DNA of 64,000 bases from Flavobacterium sp. Lineage in GTDB: Bacteria > Bacteroidota > Bacteroidia > Flavobacteriales > Flavobacteriaceae. This document shows positions 57,061 through 64,000 of this stretch, one piece after another (position 1 is the first letter of the stretch; each line of letters opens with the position of its first letter). The position numbers were made by a program, and so were the translations under genes. The stretch covers positions 26,314 through 90,313 of the forward strand of contig NZ_JANXUG010000066.1 in assembly GCF_025352015.1 (NCBI RefSeq), given 5' to 3'. Below the pieces are notes generated by a model that worked only from the letters and a program-made list of their open reading frames with translations, did not search any database and was not told where the DNA came from.

Positions 57061-57258
57061 CTATGTCTCTTTTATCCATTCATTCATTTTCAAATTTTCG
57101 ATTTCAAGTCTTCCTCCAAATCTTGCTATAATAGTTGATTCTTCTGAAACGCCAACCGCAACTCCACCAACGAAGAATGTACGATGTGTCAACTGTGTTC
57201 CCGGCTCTCCAATAGATTGTGCAGAAATTACACCAACAGCTTCTCCTCTTTGAGTCAT
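57061..57258 (-). pseudogene. Displaced fragment of rpoC (RNA polymerase beta-prime trigger-loop region)
   Basis: A 65-codon frame in which the first 57 residues (57088-57258) match the trigger-loop part of Rpo[20 protein letters not shown] then [33 protein letters not shown]. In E. coli RpoC the segment TQLTMRTFH holds catalytic Met932 and His936; here they are His and Phe, so it could not work as a trigger loop. The rest of the roughly 1400-residue rpoC is absent and the match stops at ENLK, where an AATTTGAAAATGAATG repeat-like tract begins. An intact rpoC must be elsewhere. It is a stray copy, not a gene. Confidence 0.85.
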
Positions 57259-57563
57259 TTTTCCAGTAACTCAAGCATTATCTTATCAGAAAATTCAAAA
57301 TCCGCAGCTTTGGTTTTATAATCATTTAAACTAATTTCAAATAATTTGATATTATAATACAAAGCATAGTCAATTTTCTCTTCTGCTTGCTTGCACCTCT
57401 TTTAATTTTTCCTAATCAGTTTTTTGAAGGCCATTTTTAAAATTCAAAGCGTAAAAAATAACTTTATTACCTTTAATCTTCGGTATTTAAAAATAATGTT
57501 TTCACCTATAGTAATGGAATCTTTTTTTGCAAAATTATGATTGTCTGTAAAATCATACATCAT
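57255..57563 (-). pseudogene. Degraded small gene directly upstream of the rpoC fragment
   Basis: In three reading frames the DNA still reads as one protein: MMYDFTDNHNFAKKDSITIG... KY, a frameshift near 57475-57480, IKGNKVIFYALNFKNGLQKTD and an in-frame TAG, a further frameshift, then [42 protein letters not shown] and TGA at 57255. So there are at least two frameshifts and one premature stop. Its stop codon overlaps the first ATG of the rpoC fragment by four bases (ATGA). I recognise no family. It fills most of an otherwise empty 400-bp gap. Confidence 0.6.
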
Positions 57564-57665
57564 TTTAATAAATATTGTAATTTATAGTTATTGACTTGTA
57601 ATTTGTAATGTTGTCATTGTAATTTACAACTAACAACAGAAAACTGATAACTCTCAACTCCCCTA

Positions 57666-60600
57666 CTACCGCTTCATTGCAAAATGCGCCTTAAACTGCT
57701 TAGCCGTAGCATTCTCAATATAATCGACACTAAACCAATAATCATCAGAAGGCATCTGATGTCCGTTATAATTACCATCCCAACCAGGTCCTGTAGAACT
57801 AATTTGTTTCAACAGTTTACCATAGCGGTCAAAGATGTAAATTCTAGCTCCCGGTTGTTCTTCTAATCCAACAATATTCCAATAATCATGTATACCATCT
57901 CCATTCGGAGTAAAGTAATGAGGATAATCTATGATTTCTACACCTTCTATAATTAACGCCTCACAACTGTAAGCTACACCACCTGCAGTATCCCAAACAT
58001 GGACAACATGTGTCCCTAAAGATATGCCCTCAAAGATATTACTTGCCTGCCTTGGTCCATCATCCAAACTGTATTCATACATGCCATAGCCTTCTATCAG
58101 TACCGTAATGATTTGTTCTGAACTAAAAGCATTAGTTATAGTATAGCCTATTGTACCACTCGGTATAGAAGCCTGCCCTGATTGTATTACAGGAAAAGGC
58201 CCTGAAGGAGTAGCACAAGCCTGTGGGGTAGTACTAGTCACAAGTACTGTATAATTTCTTGGGGTTGTGCTAGACGAAGTAGTATCCACCATATACGTAG
58301 ATCCTGTAGCTCCTGGTATAGGAGTACCATCCACAAACCATTCAAAAGTATAGTTAGCTGGATTAGTAATACCACTATCCAATGTCAGCGGTCTAACCAC
58401 ATCATGCGTAGTAAAGTCAACACAAATCGTTGTCACGCCATTATCTGTAGCGATAATAGGATTAGGGTAACGAAACTCGGTAACAGTGATGGTGGTAATA
58501 GCATAACATAAAGGTGTAATGGTATTACTGCTGTTCTCTACCTTAACCCAAATCGTATCCGTATCAGGATGGGTTACATACGCCTGAACTTGTGCTAGAG
58601 GTAAGGCACTAGTGCCAGCTGTAGCATCTGCTAAACTCATGTAATAGCTAACTAGGAATACCGCTGGGTCTTGACCATTGAGTATCGTGTTTGCAAATTG
58701 GGTTAAATTAACACTGCCAATTCCATCATAAGGATCACCAAGACTATCGCATTCTGCAAAACTAATTGGCCCCGAAGCTGTAGCATATTGCTCTACCGCT
58801 AAAGTTAGTATTCCTTTAGCATTAACACAACCTGTGTTATTGTTTAACACTCTAATGTATATGTTTTGTGAGTTAGGTGTGACGTTAGTATACGGAGATA
58901 CCAAGGCTTGCTCACTAGTATTAGTAAGTGGGTTAGCTCCTGCTGCCGTTAAGTAGTAACTTATGGTAAAGTCGGCTGGTGCTTGTAAGGTTCCAAGTAT
59001 CTGGGGTGCCAATAATGGGTTAATCAAATCAAATAAAGCTAATCCATCGGTGTTATTATCACATACTCTATAAGGCGCTAAGGGTTGTACCACCGTTGGT
59101 AACGGATTTACTTTTAAAGCTTGTTCCACTAATACATAGCAATGATGCCCTTGATAGTCTACTCCTGTGTTCTCTACCCGTATCCAAACATTACCACCCA
59201 CTAATGCGTTTGTTGGGGTTAGAATCTCATTGGTATTGCCTGCAGCATCTACTTGTGTTGGGAAGTAATGGAAGCTTAGGTAAGGGTCGTTATTTCTAAT
59301 ATACCCTTCATTAACCGATAAGTTAAAATACTCTAGCATATCCCCAGGAGTATTGTCATCACATTTTGGGGCCAAAGCTGGTGGGTTATTATTAGGTGTT
59401 GGTATCGGAAGAACTCTAATATCCAATGTCGTGATGCTTTCGCAATTCGCTGGTGCTAGACTACTCACAACTACTCCCAAGGTTTGTACCGCTGGATGAG
59501 CTAAATCATTTTGATACCCTGTTGGGGTGGCAATTGGATTGGTATGACTTTGTGCTTCGGCTAAACTTGGGTAATACGTTACAGTATAACCTAACAATCC
59601 TTGAGTAATCTGAGTGTTTTTTACCGTTAAATCAAAAGTATGGTATTGGTTGTTTGGATTGGAATCATCGTCACATGAACTAAGCGGGGCTGGTACAGTA
59701 AGTAATAACGGAATGTTGATTACTAATTGGAAGGACCCAATTTTAAAACAGTGGGTGATATTGTTCTCTACTCTAACCCAAATAGTCTCTCCATTACTTC
59801 CAACATAGTTGGTTTGCTGAATAATTGGAGAAGTTCCGCTTTGAGCTAAGGCTAATGTGGTATAGTAAGTTACTGTATAATCACTGGCTGGTGTTGGTTG
59901 TTGTGCCAAAACACTCGCAGCCTCTTGAGTTAAATTTATCTCTGTAATAGCATCTTGTGGATTGTTATCGGTGTCGCATAACGCAATATCAGCTAAAGAA
60001 ACTGGGGCTATTGGACTTGGATCAACATTAAGCTCTATTGGTATAACACTAACACAGTGCGTTATCGGGTCTTCCGCTCTTACGTAAAGTAGCTGCACAA
60101 AAGGATTAATATTGGTATAAGGCAACGCAATATTTATAGGATTAGCTCCCGAATTAGCATCTGGTAGAGTCTCATGGAAACTTAAAATATAATTTGCCCC
60201 TTGTAATATATTCACCTGTAAAGTCTGTAAATCAAAATTGGTAAAGCCATCCTGATTCTCATCACAAAGTGTATAAGGAACTGTTGGTGGAATTGGACTC
60301 GGTAACGGCTCTACTCGTATATCCATTGTGGAGATAATATAACAGCCTGTTACATTATTAGTGATTCTAATACCTAAAGTCTGAACATATTGAATCTGAT
60401 TTTGGTAAAGTAAGTTCGTGATTTGATTGGTGCCATTCTGTGCATCGCCTAAACTAAAATAGAAACTAACACTCATGCCCGTTTGTCCCAATAAAATATC
60501 ATTTATTTTACTACCTAAATTAAAGGTCTCAAAGCCTATGTTACTCTGGTCAACATCACAACGGGAATACTGAAGATAATTAGGTTGTAAGAAATTAGGC

Positions 60601-63600
60601 AAAGGATTAACTACTAATTGTAACGTTACCGTATCATAACAGCCCGTAGCAATAGTCTCTACTCGAACATAAAGCGTTTGACTATCTATAGTAGCATTAA
60701 CATAACTCGAAACATTACTTATGGCATTTGTCCCTGCATCGGCATCCGATTGACTCGTGTAAAATGTTACCGTGGTTAATGTAGAATTTATACTACCCAA
60801 TATCTCCTGAATTTTGGTAGTCAAATCAAAAGTCTCATAACCAACAGTACCTGTATAATCACATAGCTCATAGGGTAATGGCTGGGTAACAACTGGTGTC
60901 GGGTTGACTATTAACTGGAGTTGAACATAATTAGCACAACCTGTTAAAGTATAAAATACTCGCACATATATGGTTTGAATATTTGGATCAATATTGGGAT
61001 AAGGGCTTGTTAATGCATTAGCCCCTATAAAAGCATCATCTGGTGTTTCATGATAAGTAACTGATACTCCCGGAGGCAATATTCCTCCAACTATTGCATT
61101 GGTAGCGTCTTCTAAGTTAAACACACCAAAGCCATCATTATTAGGGTCACAATATTGCAATGGTTGAGGAGTTATAGCTACTGGTCCTTGTGTTACTCGT
61201 AATAATTGTGTTATGGTAGCATAACATTCTGTGATGCTATTCTCTACTCGTATGTATACAATCTCTGTATCAAATCCTAAATAGTTTTGTGGAGTTGGTA
61301 TAGGATTGGTAAGAGTTTGTGCATCAAGTAATGAATGGTAATACGTCACTGTTACTCCCGTATTACTGCCTGTAACTACTCCTTCATTTATCGTTAAATT
61401 AAATAATGCGGTAGGTGATGTTCCATTGCTACATTGAAATATAGGTTGAGGAACTGTAACCGTCGGTGATGGATTGACCGTAATATTCATAGGAACTATC
61501 AGGGCACATTGTCCGGCATTTGGTGTAAAAGTATAGATGGTGGTTGCAGTAGTATTCAAGGCAGGCGACCAAGTCCCCATGATTCCGTTTGTAGAGGTTG
61601 TTGGCAAGGCAGCTAAAGTGCTACCAGAACAAATAGTCCCTATTGGAGTGAAGGCAGGAGCAATATTTGGGGCTGTTATAGTAACTGTTGCAGTAGTTCC
61701 AACATTACAGGAAGGATATTGACCAATTGTAGTCGGAATAAAAGTATAAGTGCCATTTACCGTATTGCTTACAGTAGCGGGTGACCAGGTACCAACTATT
61801 CCATTTGAAGAAGTAGAAGGGAAAACTGGAGCAGTAGTTGCATTACAAATAGTATTGGGGATGGAAAAAGCAGCCGTCACATTTGGATGTACTGTAATAG
61901 TCATTGGAGCAGTAGTAGCACACTGACCAAAATTAGGAGTGAACGTATAAACAGTTGTGGCTAAATTATTAAATGCCGGTGACCAGCTTCCTGTGATTCC
62001 ATTATTGGAGGTTGTTTGAAAGCCACCTCCCGTCCCAGCTATAGAACCCCCAATACATACAGGAGGAATTTGGCTAAAGGTTGGAGTTATACTTGGAGGA
62101 GTAATAGTTACAGTCATGCTGGTAGTAGTAGCACACTGACCAAAATTAGGAGTGAACGTATAAACAGTGGTGGCTAAATTATTAAATGCTGGTGACCAAC
62201 TTCCTGTGATTCCGTTATTGGAAGTCGTTTGAAAGCCACCACTAGTTCCACTTATAGAACCCCCAAGACATACAGGAGGAATTTGGGTAAAAGTAGGCGT
62301 AATAACAGAAACAGCTAGCGAATATGTGGCTACAGTAGCCGTACAAGAATTACCTAAAGGATTATTAGTTGTAAAAGTTATAACAACTGTAGTGCCGGCA
62401 TCTAATGCAGAAGGAGTATAAGTAAAACTAAAGGGAGAGATATTTATTGTGGTTCCGCTTGAAACAACTCCATGACCATTATGGGCAACTGATACATTAG
62501 TGGCACTTCCTGAAAAATTGTTTCCGTTAACTGTGATGGGAGTAGTTTGACAAGTTGATCCCGTAGAAGAACTTAGGGTAACAATAGGAGCATTTGCACA
62601 ACCACAATTAGGAATGGCAACTACAATCGTAGCTGGAAGGCTTGTACATCCTGTTAAAGCATTAGAATCGACAACATTGAATATTCCAGCTGTTACAGTT
62701 GTTGGGTTAGAAATAACTGTCCCACTTGAATCTTTAAAAATAAAAACTCCTGCTGGTAAACTCGTCACAGCTAAATTCAAATTTGCAATTATAGCTGGGC
62801 AAACAGGATTTAAATTAATAACAGTCGGTGTTGCTGGAGTTGGATTTATAATAATGCTAGCGTTAGTTGGTAATCCGCATTGATTGGGGTTTGGTGTAAA
62901 AGTATAACTTGTAGTGGTTGTAGTATTTAAAGCCGGCAACCAACTACCAGTAATGCCATTGTTGGAAGTTAAAGGTAAAGGAGAAATTGTACTACCAGAA
63001 CAAAAAGGACCAGGAATTGTAAATGTTGGAGTAATCGAAGGAGGTATGGGTCCAATAGTTCCCGTTGTGGCATTTGAAATACATCCAGCAGGATCTTGTG
63101 CTTTAATACTGTAGTTCGTTCCGGGTGGTAATGCACCAAAAATCCCCGTTGTATTGGTAAAAGTGATACCGTCAATACTATAATGATAACCCACAATAAT
63201 TGGAGAAACAGATACAGTTCCTATAGCAGAAGAACAATTAGGCTGACTAACAACTACAGTTGGAGGTGCTGGTGGTGTATAACTACCACTTTCTGAAACA
63301 CTAGCGGTGTCATAAACATTAAATGGTAAGGTACAAGATACTGCTCCCACTGTTCCCGATAAAATATTTAAAGGCAATAGATTTGTACTTGTTGTCGAAG
63401 CATTTGAAATGCCATACGCTTGATTATTAGAACAAGGAACAGAGACACTAGCAAATCCAAAAACAGATGAACCAGCGGGAAATGTTAATTGAACAGTAGT
63501 TGCAGCTAAATTTCCAAGATTTACTCGTATCAAATCGAGATTCTTACATGCCATATATAACTGCCCTTGATAAAAAAGTAAATCTCCACCAATTTTCCAT

Positions 63601-64000
63601 TGTGTTGGTAAAGTACCAACAATAGCAAAAGTATTGGTAGCAGGGTTATAGGTTTCTAATTTACTTCCTGTTGCAGCATATACAATTCCATTGGGGTCAA
63701 CTGTCAAACCATAATAACCACTAGTCGAAGAAAAATTACCTAGTGGCACACAATTACCTGTTGCGTTATAAGTCTCTTTCCACAATTTACCCTTACTATC
63801 TACAATATAAAGTGTAGTTCCAAAAATAGCTATAGACAAAGGCGCAGCACCACTTGCGGCAATGTTACTGCAAAAATTTAAAGCAGTATAGCCGCAGGTA
63901 GTCGGATTCACATCATAAAGAGCTCCTGTTTTATCTAATGCAATAAAATGAGAAGTGTTTTGACCGTAACTAACATTAACAATCAAAAACAAACAAAAAA
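57666..64000 (-). CDS. Giant T9SS type B (gliding-motility-associated) surface adhesin, 5' end outside window
   Basis: At least 2108 residues are visible. Translation continues beyond the right edge: the first in-frame TTG (63992) follows FC codons and lies within a hydrophobic signal peptide (FLIVNVSYGQ), so the true start is outside. Rough order: a beta-propeller-like domain (1-250), an Ig-like spacer, five Ig-like units with GITGSW.P...YTFTPN..QC (about 310-850), then ten units of about 95-110 residues (850-1845, 58460-61470), each of the form CD...DG..FDL, a YY.S..DA segment, YVRVEN and V.P.P. It ends in a gliding-motility-associated type B T9SS domain (FTPNGDGIHDYWNI, FDRYGKLLKQ, DDYWFSVDY). 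Probably a long surface adhesin; not one of the characterised SprB family as far as I can tell. The decayed genes lie just downstream. Confidence 0.9.
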   Translation of the reverse strand, partial: FCLFLIVNVSYGQNTSHFIALDKTGALYDVNPTTCGYTALNFCSNIAASGAAPLSIAIFGTTLYIVDSKGKLWKETYNATGNCVPLGNFSSTSGYYGLTVDPNGIVYAATGSKLETYNPATNTFAIVGTLPTQWKIGGDLLFYQGQLYMACKNLDLIRVNLGNLAATTVQLTFPAGSSVFGFASVSVPCSNNQAYGISNASTTSTNLLPLNILSGTVGAVSCTLPFNVYDTASVSESGSYTPPAPPTVVVSQPNCSSAIGTVSVSPIIVGYHYSIDGITFTNTTGIFGALPPGTNYSIKAQDPAGCISNATTGTIGPIPPSITPTFTIPGPFCSGSTISPLPLTSNNGITGSWLPALNTTTTTSYTFTPNPNQCGLPTNASIIINPTPATPTVINLNPVCPAIIANLNLAVTSLPAGVFIFKDSSGTVISNPTTVTAGIFNVVDSNALTGCTSLPATIVVAIPNCGCANAPIVTLSSSTGSTCQTTPITVNGNNFSGSATNVSVAHNGHGVVSSGTTINISPFSFTYTPSALDAGTTVVITFTTNNPLGNSCTATVATYSLAVSVITPTFTQIPPVCLGGSISGTSGGFQTTSNNGITGSWSPAFNNLATTVYTFTPNFGQCATTTSMTVTITPPSITPTFSQIPPVCIGGSIAGTGGGFQTTSNNGITGSWSPAFNNLATTVYTFTPNFGQCATTAPMTITVHPNVTAAFSIPNTICNATTAPVFPSTSSNGIVGTWSPATVSNTVNGTYTFIPTTIGQYPSCNVGTTATVTITAPNIAPAFTPIGTICSGSTLAALPTTSTNGIMGTWSPALNTTATTIYTFTPNAGQCALIVPMNITVNPSPTVTVPQPIFQCSNGTSPTALFNLTINEGVVTGSNTGVTVTYYHSLLDAQTLTNPIPTPQNYLGFDTEIVYIRVENSITECYATITQLLRVTQGPVAITPQPLQYCDPNNDGFGVFNLEDATNAIVGGILPPGVSVTYHETPDDAFIGANALTSPYPNIDPNIQTIYVRVFYTLTGCANYVQLQLIVNPTPVVTQPLPYELCDYTGTVGYETFDLTTKIQEILGSINSTLTTVTFYTSQSDADAGTNAISNVSSYVNATIDSQTLYVRVETIATGCYDTVTLQLVVNPLPNFLQPNYLQYSRCDVDQSNIGFETFNLGSKINDILLGQTGMSVSFYFSLGDAQNGTNQITNLLYQNQIQYVQTLGIRITNNVTGCYIISTMDIRVEPLPSPIPPTVPYTLCDENQDGFTNFDLQTLQVNILQGANYILSFHETLPDANSGANPINIALPYTNINPFVQLLYVRAEDPITHCVSVIPIELNVDPSPIAPVSLADIALCDTDNNPQDAITEINLTQEAASVLAQQPTPASDYTVTYYTTLALAQSGTSPIIQQTNYVGSNGETIWVRVENNITHCFKIGSFQLVINIPLLLTVPAPLSSCDDDSNPNNQYHTFDLTVKNTQITQGLLGYTVTYYPSLAEAQSHTNPIATPTGYQNDLAHPAVQTLGVVVSSLAPANCESITTLDIRVLPIPTPNNNPPALAPKCDDNTPGDMLEYFNLSVNEGYIRNNDPYLSFHYFPTQVDAAGNTNEILTPTNALVGGNVWIRVENTGVDYQGHHCYVLVEQALKVNPLPTVVQPLAPYRVCDNNTDGLALFDLINPLLAPQILGTLQAPADFTISYYLTAAGANPLTNTSEQALVSPYTNVTPNSQNIYIRVLNNNTGCVNAKGILTLAVEQYATASGPISFAECDSLGDPYDGIGSVNLTQFANTILNGQDPAVFLVSYYMSLADATAGTSALPLAQVQAYVTHPDTDTIWVKVENSSNTITPLCYAITTITVTEFRYPNPIIATDNGVTTICVDFTTHDVVRPLTLDSGITNPANYTFEWFVDGTPIPGATGSTYMVDTTSSSTTPRNYTVLVTSTTPQACATPSGPFPVIQSGQASIPSGTIGYTITNAFSSEQIITVLIEGYGMYEYSLDDGPRQASNIFEGISLGTHVVHVWDTAGGVAYSCEALIIEGVEIIDYPHYFTPNGDGIHDYWNIVGLEEQPGARIYIFDRYGKLLKQISSTGPGWDGNYNGHQMPSDDYWFSVDYIENATAKQFKAHFAMKR
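61912..62300 (-). repeat. Near-identical tandem repeat inside the giant adhesin
   Basis: About 175 bp at 61912-62086 and again at 62125-62299, offset 213 bp (71 codons, in frame). I count about 16 differences in 174 aligned bases, roughly 90 per cent identity, against much lower similarity of the other Ig-like units. This marks a recent duplication of one Ig-like domain. Confidence 0.9.

Noticed and set aside
57666..62300. Repeat units taken as a possible CRISPR array
   Set aside because: The repeats are protein-coding in one frame, 71-110 codons long and imperfect; there are no cas genes or short spacers.
61537..62883. Several antisense frames over the giant adhesin
   Set aside because: They are caused by the Thr/Val/Pro-rich repeats read from the opposite strand and have no independent signals.

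Overview
This window is chromosomal DNA from a member of the Flavobacteriaceae (Bacteroidota), most probably a Flavobacterium or close relative. The evidence is: low G+C with long A/T-rich gaps; several secreted proteins ending in type IX secretion (T9SS) sorting domains, including one gliding-motility-associated type B domain; -7 boxes of the TAnnTTTG kind typical of this phylum above several genes; flavobacterial-length SecA (1119 aa); and many lipoproteins with short lipoboxes. A DUF3494 ice-binding-like protein hints at a cold or icy habitat, but this is inference only. No rRNA, tRNA, insertion sequence, CRISPR array, prophage or recognisable defence island was seen.

Layout. 1-17 kb: a truncated thioredoxin-like lipoprotein, a YbiT-type ABC-F ATPase, a fasciclin protein, pheT, recG, an M1 peptidase overlapping a patatin-like lipase, a second ABC-F ATPase, then a leftward four-gene run (NtrC-like regulator, single-domain DEAD-box-like protein, DUF2007 protein, cupin). 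17-27 kb: panB, an RluD-type pseudouridine synthase, an outer-membrane barrel protein, an aldehyde dehydrogenase, a 1316-aa hybrid sensor kinase, and comM on the other strand. 27-38 kb: PPK2, three T9SS-exported proteins, a MATE pump, an SPFH protein, a small acidic protein and a two-gene surface-protein unit. 38-43 kb: meaB, an AEC permease joined to an Fsr-like MFS pump, an FAD-linked oxidase and a 36-aa lysine-rich protein. 43-57 kb: a secreted protein, an OmpA-family protein, the ice-binding-like lipoprotein, secA, a DUF2795 protein, the cobalamin adenosyltransferase, a LolD/MacB-like ATPase, a lipoprotein, a methyltransferase and a Uup-like ABC-F ATPase. 57-64 kb: a decayed patch with a displaced rpoC fragment, then a giant type B T9SS adhesin whose start lies beyond the right edge.

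How the genes fit together. Much of the window is ordinary housekeeping (pheT, recG, secA, panB, comM). MeaB and the cob(I)alamin adenosyltransferase both serve B12-dependent methylmalonyl-CoA mutase, although the mutase is not in the window. The surface genes (five T9SS substrates, OmpA protein, ice-binding-like lipoprotein, outer-membrane barrel) make up the accessory face of the cell. Three ABC-F ATPases of three different types occur here.

The most unusual material is not a new operon but small-scale structure. There are two opposite-facing copies of a structured intergenic repeat, heptanucleotide arrays (one inside a coding gene), a 195-bp segment bounded by 16-bp inverted repeats, and a misplaced trigger-loop fragment of RNA polymerase beta-prime beside a degraded gene. 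Two oddly pared-down proteins also sit together: a DEAD-box-like protein with only the first RecA lobe, and an NtrC-like regulator with no DNA-binding domain. I did not find convincing evidence of a wholly new multi-gene system.
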